Assembly (NCBI RefSeq): GCF_001540865.1
Contig: NC_033621.1
Span: 4,563,604-4,627,603 of the forward strand
Length of the DNA stretch: 64,000 bases
Direction: 5' to 3'
Source of the DNA: Ananas comosus
Lineage: Eukaryota; Streptophyta; Magnoliopsida; Poales; Bromeliaceae
The notes under the pieces are model-generated. The model saw nothing but the letters and a program-made list of their open reading frames with translations, had not been told where the DNA came from and searched no databases. Positions 49,577 through 59,811 of this stretch are shown one piece after another (positions within the stretch are counted from its first letter, which is position 1; each line of letters begins with the position of its first letter). A program made the translations under genes and the position numbers.

Positions 49577-50738
49577 TTAGTATATACACTTTAGTTGTGA
49601 TTGTACACGCAAGAATGTGTGGGTGATGAATAGGCTAAATGTTATGTATTGCTGTTAAGTGTAATTGTGCTTTTATTAGCAAGAATTGTGAAGAGTTCTT
49701 GTTTTAATTGATGTGAAGGTTGTCCTTAGTCCCATATTTGCAATGCTACTTCTCAACTAAATGCTGAGATAGTTTCAACCATACAGAGTTATTTTTACAT
49801 GCTGAATAGTTTAAATTAAACCAAAGATGTGAATAGTTTAACAAAAAAAATTATGTTCTGGGCACAATGAAGATTAAAAACAAAAAATAAAAAACCCAAA
49901 AAAAAAAAAAAAAAAACAAGTTGCATTAGACCGGCCAAGAGACTTAATCCAAAAGTGCTTTTACACAACCTTCACTATGACCATAAAAGGCCCTACTGTT
50001 GTCTTTAAGCCAAATAATACAAGTACTACTGGTTTAAAAGCATCAGCATCCTATCCGGCAGCATCCTATCCGGTACCAGAAGATCAAGTTAGGCCAAATC
50101 ATATTCGAAATAAAGGAAGGCCAAATTGAACCGACTCACGTTCGAACTGGTATGAAGCTAGTTAGGCTGAATAACAAGCGAAACCCATTAAGTGTTTGTA
50201 TGCTTTAAGTCAATTAGTTACATATTTTTAACGACTCAAAACTTTTGAGACTAATGATTAGTACCAACGATCCGACAAGTTACAGCATTCAATTGAGCTA
50301 TAATCAAGTAAAATTTGGTTTTTTGAGAAGGATAATTTGGCGATGTTTACGAAAGTAACTATCAATTCTTAAGAATCTACACAAAATGAGACATTGAAGG
50401 GAGACTACATAAAGGCAGTAAATGAAATGAATGCATCTTCATTTTAGCACAACATACACTGCTGGTTCTTGAAGCACCAAAGAAATAAAAAAAACCCCAG
50501 TTCCAATAAATTAAAGAGCGCTTCACCCACAAGATACAGAGACCAAAATTGGGTGTGCATAGCAACAAAAGGCCCTCTGCTTCATTGAGAAATATTAAGC
50601 ACATCCATCCTATCACTAAGGCATGTCATTTCCAATTTAATTTCCTTCCAAAAGTAACACAACTTCTCAATACACCGGAAAGACAAAAGAGAGGCGCGCA
50701 CGCGCGCGCGAGAGCGAGAGAGAGAGACACATCCTAAC
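49577..50738. other. Convergent intergenic region with 3' UTRs
   Basis: The 1.16 kb between the two converging genes holds their likely 3' untranslated regions. A poly-A stretch lies at about 49898-49917 and a 17-bp alternating purine-pyrimidine run (GCGCGCACGCGCGCGCG) at 50694-50710 next to a GA repeat. No third gene was seen. Confidence 0.6.
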
Positions 50739-50892
50739 CTACAAGAAGATCATACTCAGAAGTAGCAGCCCCATCATTATAACAAGCGATGAGGGGTCGA
50801 AGGTAGTATGAGGAGAGCCCGATTGTGCTGCTGTGGAATTGGAGGAAGGAGCCAACGATGTGCCGTTCAACATTGTGCCGTTCTTTCCGCCA
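50739..50892 (-). other. Exon 4 of the glucanase gene (linker and GPI signal)
   Basis: It follows the acceptor TGTGCAG. It encodes a Gly/Asn/Ser/Thr-rich stretch with NGT and NST glycosylation sites, then the hydrophobic end SLVIMMGLLLLSMIFL and the stop TAG at 50741-50739. Confidence 0.88.
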
Positions 50893-53800
50893 CTGCACAT
50901 TAAAACAGCAAAAGAACCAGAAATAGCTATGAGTTTAGTTAGCTAAGTTAATATGATAGTGTTTATACTGGAAGGATTGCATCAACTAACAATTTCAATT
51001 GCACAAACTTAAAAAAGTAGTAGTAAACTTAACAGGAGCTGCTTCTATGTAAAATTTCATGTGAAATTAGTATTTTCACATGTTAGAATTTCGACTGCAT
51101 AGAGATTTATGAACAATCTTCATGCTGCCTATATATTTTAAATTATTATGAATGCTTACACAAAGTTTCAGATCGTTTTTTTATTTCTTGATTAGGGTTT
51201 TAACACATATTACTTAATAATCCATCAGAGTAGAAGGATTTGTACTCTAATGAATGAGACAGAGCACATACCTTCCAGCAAATATGCAAGCACCATGACC
51301 TGCGAAAAGAAAACCACCAACATTTTGGTTTATACGGATTCAACAAATTCAAGCAATTTGACAATGAGACTACAGCAATCTCGGTTAAAAAAAAGAGATA
51401 GTATATTTCGAAATCATCTCATATAAGCCTTACTTGGGTCAGTGGTGGTTATGGCCGCAACCCCGTTGAAGTAGCAGGTGCCCGAACCCATACCCATCCC
51501 GTGATAGTATGCGTTGAACGCGTAGGTCGCATGGGATTCAACTGTGTCGGGGTCGTAACACGGCTGCCCCTGCATCATTGCAGAGCAGTCCACCTTCCCG
51601 GGTCCGCATGCCCAGTCGAGCGCGGCCTGCAGCATCTTGGCATCTGCACCGTCCCGCGCAATGCAGTACGTCTGGTTTGTCGTGTCGTTTGCCAGCAGCA
51701 CACCCGACCCAGTTAGGTGTAGTGTGTACGCAGGCACACCGCTCGCGTCGAACAGCCCCCAGTACCTCTCCGACGTGGCCCCAGGGCGCTGGTCCTCATC
51801 GTAAAGCTCATAGATGTATGTGGGCACGGGCACTCCAGGGTGCTTCGGCGTGCCGGTGCTGTTGAGCACGTGCCGGATGAGGTTGCTGTTGTAGGTGTCA
51901 GCGTTGTCAGGGGTAGCGTCGGGCTCGGTGGATGGGTCGCCCTTGTGGGGCCACCCGGACTCGAGCACGACGACAGGCAAGTTCGTGACATTCAAATAGG
52001 CCATGGCGAAGTAGGCGGCGTCGACAACCGCGTCAAACACATTGGTGTAGTGGAGGAGGGTGTTGGCGTCGACGGCCTCCTTATTGGGGGGGAGGGGGCG
52101 GAAGAGGGCATAGTCGAGGGGGATGACGCCGTTGGACTGCATGTAGTCGTAGTAGGGGTAGACGTTGAGCATGAGATAGGAGTCGGTGGACTGTAGGAAC
52201 TTGAGGAGGGGGACGAGGACGGGGTCGAGGGTGCGGTTGAAGAAGGCCTGAGAGGGTGGGAAGGAATCGAGGATGATGGACGAGGAGTGCGGGGTGGAGA
52301 CCTTGATGTAGCGGTCGAGATTGGCGGCGACGAGAGCGGAGTGGATGTAGCGGAGGGCAGGGATAAGGAGCGGGGCAGCATTCGGAAGGGCGGAGAGGAC
52401 CTCGGAGCCGACAGCGATGGCAGAGATGTTGACGGCAGGGAAGTGGGCGGCGACGTTACGGGCAACCCAGTTGGCCGCGGTGGCATTGGACTGGCCCACG
52501 GCGAGGAGCTGCTCGTTGGGGACGGAGACGACGACACGGATGCCGGAGTTGGCGAGGGCGGCCAGCATGGCGGGGTCGACATCATAAAGGCGTACGTAGT
52601 GGATCTGCTGCGACTTCAGCAGTGCCACCACCTGCGTCGGCGATGGCATTGACGACAGTGCCGTGCCAACATTCACGCCGATGTATGCACCTGCAGCGAG
52701 GCAGACGGCGCGCGTCAGCACCACAGTTAAATTAGGTTTGGAGCGAAAATTCAAACTGAACTGGTTAAAAACCAGTTTGTAGTAAAATCTCAAACAAATA
52801 CTGATTCTCAGAAAACCAAATCCAAACCACACAAAAAAATAAATAAATAAAACAAAATAAAGGTAGAAATGTATGGAGAACACCTGAAAATTAAAATATA
52901 GGCGATTTTGAGACAGGTGCAACAACTTTATTTCATTTGATTGATACCCCCTTCAATCTTAGTGACCTTTTAAAACTAATAATTTAAATCAATTAAATTC
53001 AAAATTTTTATCAATTTTATCCGGTGATCAAATTTAATGATTTTGATCACCTATTAGCAAATAAAACTAAAAGAGCTACCACTAATAGCAAATAGTGCTA
53101 AGAAAATTTTAAACTCAACTAAGAATAACCCAAATTTAAAAAAAAATTAAAAATTAAGAAAATATCAGTAAAAAGGGTTTAAGTTGAGGGGCATATTTCA
53201 TTATCGCCTCTAGTTGAGGGTGTCACAGCACATTTTTACCAATTTAAACTCCAAGTTTAATAGGAAAAATGTGCAAAGACCCCATGAACTTGGCTTCTGA
53301 ATGTTTAGTTTTGACAGTTAGACCCCCATGCTTGATCAAATAGTTCAATAGTCCTTGTCCTAATTTGCAATAACCAATTACACAGCTATTTTGATCACAC
53401 ATTTTGCACATAATCTTGTAAAATTTAAAAGACAAAAAAATAATTTAATTTTCTCTTTGAATTATGATAATCAAGCATTAAGATTGAAGAATATAGTGAA
53501 TCACTCTTCAATTTTTATTGTTTTTTCATTTGTTGGAATACGAAGAATAGATTTCTTTGTATTTTCAAATCTTTACAAAATTATATGCAAGACATGCGAC
53601 CAAAATAACTATGTAATAAATAATTTCACAAAAGAGGGCGGCCTAGTAAAGTATTTAATAAAATTTAGAAGGTCCACTCGCCAACAATCGAAAGTTTCGG
53701 CGCCAGTTGCAAATATGCAAAAGTTCAAGAAGTTTTCGCACTTTTTTTTCTAAATTTAATTTAATTTAAAAAGGAAAAAAATATACAAAAACCTCCTAAA

Positions 53801-55720
53801 CTTCAGCTCTTTCGCAAATAGATGCCTGAACTTTCAATTTTGGCAACTAAACCACCTAAAATTTATTAAATAGTTCGATAGGCCCCTCTCTTCAATTAGA
53901 ATTATAAATTATACAACAGTTTTGGTCATATGTCTTGTATACAATCTTATTAAAATTCAAAATATTTAATAAATTATTTTTTCTTTTCTAATATATAAAA
54001 GAAGCAACAAAAATTGAAGGCAGGTTTATCCAATTTTTCAATCCTCATGCTTAATTATTGAACTTGGGAAGAGAAAAAATATATATATTCCTTCACATCT
54101 GAAGGAATATATAAAATTATCACATGCGACCAAAATGAATGCATAGTTAATAACTTCGATTAAGAAGAGAGACTTAGTGAACTATTTTGATGAAGTGCGA
54201 AAAGGTCTAATCGCTAAAATTGAAACTTCAAACGTCAATTGCAAACGAGCTAAAGTTCAGGGAGTGTTTGTACTTTTTTCTCATTTAAAATTGAAAAATT
54301 CTACTTGTACACCCCAAAAGGGGGCGTAGATCTTACACCCCCAACCTAAGATTCCCAAAAAGTCCATTAAAAAAAATAATAAAGTTGATACGATAAGTAG
54401 AAAATAATGATCTTTAGATGAAGAGAGTGTAAGATATACACTCTACATTAGGGTGTATCAGTAGCATTGCTCCTTAAAATTCAAAGGCTAAATTACACTT
54501 TTGGTCTTGAAACTATGAGGTGTGTGGCACTTCGATTCTCAAAACTTTCATTTGTTACAATTTTTTACTGAAACTTTATAATTATTCCAATCAAATCCCA
54601 CAATCCAATTAGTTTGAAAGTGATATGACATTTTAATCATTATCGAGTCATCAATCCCGATTCTGCTACATCACTTCCACATTAGCCATACATAAACATT
54701 TAGATAGCTAAATTAGATGTACAAAAAAAAGATTAATTGCATACAGCTCCCCTGTAAACCTATAGAATGGCAAATATATCCCTACAAAGTTAAACTTTTT
54801 ATTTTTATCCCTGCAAAAGTCCAGTGATATTTATATTTGCCCCTCTAGTTTGTTAACATTAGAGCACTGTTTATTTTTTAACAGCAGATGAGTGAAATGA
54901 CATTTTTGTCCTTATAAATATATCCCTCCAAAAGCCCAACTGTTAGAATTATGAAGAAATGTCCTTCCAAAAAAGTATTTTATCCAATAATATAAGAAGG
55001 ATAAAAACATCAATTTAACTCAGTCGCTAACCAAGGTTAAACATTTTACTTATGCTTAACTACATTCTTCTAACGGATCCTAACGGCATGGGTATATTTG
55101 AAAACGTGAAAACTTTTGCAGGGATAAAAATAAAAAGTTAAACTTTGTAGGAATATATATATCTACTATTCGATATGTCTACAAAGAGCTGTATGCAGTT
55201 AACCCTAGTAAAAGTATCGAGCCAGAAACTACAACCGTCTAAATTTGGAGGACTAAAATGCCACACTAGTCATAGTTGGAGGACTAAATTAAATTAAATA
55301 TTACACAAGGCTGTCCCTACGGAACAGCGAAACAGCGCCAGCTGTCGCGCAACACGGCGGCCGGAGACATGCTGGTACGGCGCGCATGTTCGTACCAAGC
55401 GAGGGGTCCGCACGGAGACGACGTACCTATACATTTCCCTATGCGACCAGGCGGGAATCCGCAGTACGTTCAAATGATCCGCCGCTCATTTTTACACACG
55501 AAAAGAAATCGACGATCCGACGGGTCCCGCATATAAAGTGGTTTATGCGGTCACCCTCACCAGGTGGGGCCTCAACTGTACACAGATCTCGATCTCAATC
55601 CCAATTAATTTGATTCTACGGAGTTGGGAGAAATTATCGGCCGCACCTGGTGCATCCGTACACCCGTTTTATTTTTTAATTAATATTTTCAGATCTATTT
55701 TGTTTGATTAATAAGAAAAG

Positions 55721-55778
<58 letters not shown>

Positions 55779-57659
55779 GTCTGGTTGAGATACTATCGAT
55801 AGCACCAAGTATTTGGTGCTATCAAATTTTTCGCCGTTAGATTTAATCCTTTGACTATTTTCACCCATTAGATTATACTAATAAACCAATAACTCACTTA
55901 ACCCTAGGGGGCCCACATCATCTTAACCGTACGTTTTTTAATCTAAAGACCGAAAACCTGATAGCACCAAACGCTTGATACTATTGATAGTATTCCAGCC
56001 TAGGTCTATATATATATATGAGTTCGGCTACTATGCTATTAATAACACGAAACACTTGGTGCTACCAAATTTTTCGCCGTTAGATCTACCATTTTGATCA
56101 TTTTCACCCGTTAGATCATATTATTCAACCAACCACCTACTCAACACTAGCAAGCCCACATCATCCTAACCGCACATCTCTTAATCCAATGGCCAAAAAC
56201 TTGGTAGCACCAATACTAGGTGCTATTAATACTATATTAGCCTAATTCTATATATATAATCAAAATTATAAGGTTTTACATAAATATTTTAAATTTTATA
56301 AAATACACCCAATAGATTAATTTTTTTTTTAGCTAGAGTTATTTTTGCATTTAGCCCTCTCAAAAAAAAAAATTTACAAATAATTTTAATAAATTTATAC
56401 TTGTATATTACAACCCTCTCTTTGCGACGCGAGTGCCATATTAGCATTTTTAAGTTAAACATGATAATTCAAACGCCATGTTCATATCCACATTCTAATC
56501 TCGCTTTTTAATCTAGAGACGTTAAAAAATATAAAAAGAAATATGATGATTGAATCATCGTGTTCAACATAAAAATACAATCTAAATGCTCACGTGATAA
56601 GAAAAGAACTATTTTACAATTATAAATTTATTATGATTATTTGTAAAAAGAAAATTGAGGGCCCTTAGCTATCCGTGGCTCAATTATTCCTTTTACATAA
56701 AATTTTGCTTCTATTTAAACCCTATACTTTAGGGTCGTTTCAAATTGGTCCAATAAGGGCGAGATAGTAATATTTTTTGAAAGGAGGTGGGACCCGTTGT
56801 GGGACCGTTAGTCAAAATACAAATCAGGTGAGTCAACTCGGACGAGTTACTAACCATCAAATGAGAGTACTTGCAATTTGCGTTCCACGTCATCATGCAC
56901 GTGGTGTAGAGGAACCAAAAGAAACGAATTTTATTTTACAAAAAAAAATTATTAAGGTAAGAATATAAAATATTATTATTATACATATATAACTTCTTTT
57001 GATTAAAATATTACTGTCTCTATCTAAATTAATAACTGCTTTAATAAAAACTTCTTCCAATAAAAGCCATTATGTAATAGTCCCTCAACTTTATTTTGGA
57101 TTTTTTGTCTATGTTATATTAATTAGTTAATCTTAAATTCTACTAAATTTACTATTATTTCAATATTACTTGCTACAAATTGATTAGAGATTTTACATTC
57201 AATAAAATCAGCAATAAATTTTAAAAAAAATTTAAGTTAACTAAGTAAATTACTTAATTTAGAAAAAAAATTTAAAAGTCATGGGGCCGTTTCAGAACCG
57301 ATTATACTTGAGGGGTTCCCCAGACAGTTTCACCAAAATTTAAATAGGAAGATAACGGCTAGTAAAATCGACGTTAGTGACCAGTGAGTGCACACGCACA
57401 GGAAACAGAGGTAAATCTTAGGGATATCAACGGGTCAGATTCGAAGCAAAATTTTAAAACTCGAATCCGACTACCAAATACGAAATCCGAATTTGAATCC
57501 GAATACGACGGATTTTAAAAATTCATACTCAAACCCCAAACTAACCAAAAATTCAAAATTCAAACCCAAGCACGAACCGAAACAATTTTTTTCTTTACAA
57601 TATTTCGAAATATATTACATTAAATCTATATTTTAAAAATATAAATTCAAATATAATAT

Positions 57660-57698
<39 letters not shown>

Positions 57699-59493
57699 AA
57701 AAATAATTTTGGATTCGAATTGAGTTCGGGTTAGGATTGGAGTACAATCTAAATCCATATTTCAAGGCCAAATCTGCTAGATTTTCATTTCTAATGTCTA
57801 TATCCGAAACTACATCCATTTAATATCAGATAAACTCACTCCATTTGAATTTAAATTCAAATAAAATTTTGGATATCCGTAAGCATTGAGATTGCTGGGT
57901 AAAACCCAAAACCCTAATGTGCTTAAGTAATGGCAAATATTGCACACCCAATAACGTACGCAAAGGGTCCTCCACTTATTCTTAACGACGTTTCATCAGA
58001 GCCACGTGTTAAATTCGTCTCCACCCAAAAGTTTCTCGGATATTTTTAATTTTTAATACTAGAATCCAAAAGAATTTAAAACCCAAGAGAGAAGAATTAT
58101 AATTCTTGGATAAAAGTAGAATTAATACCTAGCAGCAGATCGGAGATTCTTCAACGAAACATCATTGGAAAAACGAGGAGCTTTCCAACGACCCTTCCAA
58201 TGACCCAACGCATCGTTTAGAAACTACGATCCGCTGTCATATGTCAGTTTTATTTCAATTCAATAATTATAATTCTTACAGACCGTCCCTAGCGCAAATG
58301 GCAAAGGACTTGGTGGTTGACACCCAAGGTCCCAAATTCGAATCCTTCTTGATTCACATTTTCATAAAATAAACGATAATTTAAAAAAAATTAAAATTTT
58401 AATATTAAAAGTAATGATGGATTAAGAACTCTCCAACAAAGCGAAGATGTAGGACTACATAAGTGAAGTTCCAGAACACACGGAAATCACTAGAATAAAC
58501 TCCACAATATTTTTATAAAAAAAATAAAAGAATGGCATTTTCGTAATTATGAACTAGACAAAAACGTATGGAGACCCTCTCAACTTTATGCTATTATGAA
58601 ACAGGCCCCTAAACTTTTTTTAAAAAATTTGACATCTCTTACACGTTTGCTTTCCTAAAAAAAAATTAAGTAATTAAACCAAAACAATTAAAACTTTTTT
58701 TTTCAATTTTTTTAATAATTTAATCAAATTTAATAGTTTTAACCACAATATAGCTAAAGAAACTGAATTAATCAAGTGATTACAGCTAATTAAAAAAGGG
58801 TGTAAATCAAAAGAAAATTAAATAAATAAAGTTGATTATGTTCTCCATACACTTTTACGTTATAAACTATTAGTAGAAATTAGTAAGCAATAAATATCAG
58901 GTCTAATAAATATAACCAAACTCACACATCTACCCCCTTACTCCATTAGCATATTATATANAAATATTAAAAAAATGTTTACAAAAACCCCTCAACTATA
59001 GACTATTTTGAAATAGTCTCTTAAACTTTTACTTTAAAAAAAAAAATAATTAAGACCCTATCAATTAATGATTAATAACTAATAAAATTATAAAAACTCA
59101 AATAAGAAAGTTTGGGAGCTGAGGTGGCCTCAATTAAAAAGAAAAAAAATTGATGAGTAATCTATTTCAAAATGGCTTATAGTTGAGGGAGTCCCCATGC
59201 ATTTTTACTTACACGGAAAGAAAAATAGAGTGATTCTTTCTTTCAAGAGAGTAAGGAAAGAGAGGGCTTTCACACTAAACACTTAACCAAGTTGAGGTGC
59301 GCAAAAAAAAAAAAAAAGTAGTGAAAACATAATAATAATATTTTGGGTGCTAAATCATAAAAAAAAAAAACAATTGAAAAGGAGATAGAGAGAGAAAAGG
59401 GCAAAAAAAAAAAAAGAAAGAAAGAAGAAACGCACCTTCATCGCCATTAACCACGGAAAGGATCCCCAGAACCAGCAGAAAAATCAGCTCCAT
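50739..59493 (-). CDS. Glucan endo-1,3-beta-glucosidase (GH17 + X8, GPI-anchored)
   Basis: Four exons on the - strand: 59493-59436, 52690-51434, 51299-51272 and 50892-50739. They give 498 residues and resemble plant glucan endo-1,3-beta-glucosidase 3. The enzyme hydrolyses beta-1,3-glucan (callose) in the wall or at plasmodesmata, anchored to the outer plasma membrane. Every junction is GT-AG and every phase fits: Gly from G/GT, Ser from A/GT, Ser from AG/T. Exon 1 encodes a signal peptide and then DE; exon 2 resumes with AYIGVNVGT, the start of the mature enzyme. The GH17 barrel is about 20-340, with E116 (VGSEVL, acid/base) and E263 (VVVLESGWP, nucleophile). The X8/CBM43 domain, starting at C362, spans about 361-446. 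The tail is Ser/Thr-rich, then hydrophobic (about 480-498) as for a GPI signal. The first intron is 6745 bp and full of MITEs. The structure is inferred from sequence; no transcript was available. Confidence 0.93.
51272..51299 (-). other. Exon 3 of the glucanase gene (28-bp micro-exon)
   Basis: Acceptor TTTCGCAG, then GTCATGGTGCTTGC, ending at GGAAG/GTATGT. It encodes HGACIFAG, the last cysteine-containing motif of the X8 region, and joins both neighbours in phase. Confidence 0.88.
51434..52690 (-). other. Exon 2 of the glucanase gene (catalytic and most of X8)
   Basis: A 1257-bp exon bounded by the acceptor GCTGCAG/GTGCATAC and the donor CCAA/GTAAGG. The open frame continues upstream of the acceptor, but that extension (52691-52925) is AT-rich, low-complexity and unlike the family, so it is intron. 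Confidence 0.95.
53262..53752. mobile_element. MITE in glucanase intron 1, copy 1
   Basis: Ends are inverted: GTGCAAAGACCCCATGAACTT at the left and the inverse of a TGCGAAAACTTCTTGAACTT sequence at the right. The interior words match the adjacent copy at 53776-54280, e.g. CAAATAGTTCAATAG and ACATGCGACCAAAATAACTA. Confidence 0.65.
53776..54280. mobile_element. MITE in glucanase intron 1, copy 2
   Basis: Same family as the element just to its left. The left end is TACAAAAACCTCCTAAACTT and the right end is the inverse of TACAAACACTCCCTGAACTT, giving inverted repeats of about 75 bp. Confidence 0.7.
54299..54468. mobile_element. Short MITE with GTACACCCC ends
   Basis: The left end CTACTTGTACACCCCAAAAG with TAGATCTTACACCC is mirrored at the right by TAAGATATACACTCTACATT and AGGGTGTATCAGTAG. 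About 170 bp, non-coding. Confidence 0.6.
54485..55300. mobile_element. MITE split by another MITE in intron 1
   Basis: The left end GGCTAAATTACACTTTTGGT and inner GTGTGGCACTTCGATTCTC are mirrored at the right by GGACTAAAATGCCACACTAG and AGTTGGAGGACTAAATT. The two halves are separated by the element at 54732-55204. Confidence 0.65.
54732..55204. mobile_element. MITE with about 90-bp inverted ends, nested
   Basis: The left end ATTAATTGCATACAGCTCCC and the right end, whose inverse is GGTTAACTGCATACAGCTCT, stay complementary for about 90 bp. This includes the inner word CTTTTTATTTTTATCCCTGC. Same family as 62051-62488. Confidence 0.8.
55310..55660. other. GC-rich island inside intron 1
   Basis: This segment of much higher GC than the rest of the intron contains GCGACGACG-type words and a TATAAAG-like motif on the + strand (about 55533). 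No domain was recognised in any frame. It could be an alternative promoter or a captured gene fragment, but nothing decides. Confidence 0.35.
55724..55776. repeat. (TA)n(GA)n compound microsatellite
   Basis: A TA run is followed by an uninterrupted GA run, immediately left of a MITE. Confidence 0.95.
55780..56009. mobile_element. AATAGCAC-family MITE, intact copy
   Basis: The left end CTGGTTGAGATACTATCGATA is mirrored by TACTATTGATAGTATTCCAGC at the right. The interior (CGCCGTTAGATTTAATCC, CCTAGGGGGCCCACATC) matches the other family members. Flanked by microsatellite TA/GA. Confidence 0.8.
56021..56245. mobile_element. AATAGCAC-family MITE, second adjacent copy
   Basis: The left end CGGCTACTATGCTATTAATA is mirrored by TGCTATTAATACTATATTAG at the right. 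It lies only a dozen bases from the previous copy, separated by TATATATATATG. Confidence 0.8.
57419..57895. mobile_element. Degenerate hAT-like repeat in intron 1
   Basis: It begins TAGGGATATCAACGGGTCAG, close to the hAT MITE start at 4402, and continues with CCGAATTTGAATCCGAATAC-type words. A (TA)n run lies at about 57665-57695. The right end is unclear (about GGATATCCGTAAGC). Confidence 0.45.
58283..58380 (+). mobile_element. tRNA-derived SINE-like sequence
   Basis: The A-box-like TAGCGCAAATGG (58290-58301) is followed 34 bases later by the B-box-like ATTCGAATCC (58336-58345). These are spaced as in RNA polymerase III promoters. No tRNA cloverleaf can be drawn and the downstream part is AT-rich, so a SINE fits better than a tRNA gene. 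Confidence 0.5.
58560..58860. mobile_element. MITE of the CTCAACTATAG family, copy 1
   Basis: The left part GTATGGAGACCCTCTCAACTT is mirrored near the right end by TGATTATGTTCTCCATACAC. Words shared with copy 2 and with segments at 14230, 25490, 42420 and 57080 include CAACTTTATG and TGAAACAGGCCCC. Confidence 0.5.
58976..59210. mobile_element. MITE of the CTCAACTATAG family, copy 2
   Basis: The left end CCCCTCAACTATAGACTATT and the right end TTTCAAAATGGCTTATAGTT mirror each other for about 45 bp. Non-coding. Confidence 0.65.
59436..59493 (-). other. Exon 1 of the glucanase gene (signal peptide)
   Basis: The 58-bp coding part starts ATGGAGCTG and encodes MELIFLLVLGILSVVNGDE plus the first base of a Gly codon. 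It ends at the donor G/GTGCG. An earlier ATG at about 59514 is followed at once by a stop. This exon is too short to stand out as an open frame and was found by looking for the missing signal peptide of the main exon. Confidence 0.88.
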
Positions 59494-59585
59494 GGATGGA
59501 TCTTCCACTTCACATGCACTAAATAGATGTTTCCGGAGAGGACCCAGAAGCTAAAAGCTTGATTAAATCGACTAAAAAGTGGAAA

Positions 59586-59616
<31 letters not shown>

Positions 59617-59811
59617 TGATGAAAAAGGAAGCTTTTTTACTGGATTTAACCCCAAAAAAATGAACAAATTTGGGGGGGAGTGGAGTGAGTGAGGGGGGGT
59701 ATTTGGGGAGAGGAGCAGGGGATTTTTTTGGGGGTTTAAATGGGGAGGGGGAGAGAGAGTGAGAATAATGGTGGGGAGAAGAGTTAAACAAAAAGGTGTG
59801 TCTTTTATATA
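59494..59811 (-). promoter_or_regulatory. Promoter and 5' leader of the glucanase gene
   Basis: On the - strand TATATAAAA (59811-59803) is a good TATA box. Transcription start would be near 59775, giving a CT-rich leader of about 280 nt, a common feature of plant 5' leaders. The CT-rich tract includes several TTCTTC repeats (59581-59625). Confidence 0.5.

Larger units (their letters stand above)
52691..59435 (-). other. Intron 1 of the glucanase gene, MITE-rich
   Basis: This 6745-bp intron separates the signal-peptide exon from the catalytic exon. It holds at least nine repeat insertions, listed separately, two microsatellites, a GC-rich island at 55310-55660 and a tRNA-derived SINE. An open frame at 53391-53753 derives from a MITE and is not a gene. 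Confidence 0.85.

Noticed and set aside
51992..52585. 197-codon Ser/Pro/Thr-rich frame overlapping the glucanase exon
   Set aside because: Low-complexity shadow of the GH17 coding frame on the same strand.
52691..52925. N-terminal extension of the glucanase open frame
   Set aside because: AT-rich, no similarity to the family, and a strong acceptor at 52691; it is intron sequence.
53391..53753. 120-codon open frame in intron 1
   Set aside because: Lies within a MITE whose sister copy next door has no such frame.
58283..58380. tRNA gene
   Set aside because: Boxes A and B are present but no acceptor stem or anticodon arm can be drawn; a SINE fits better.
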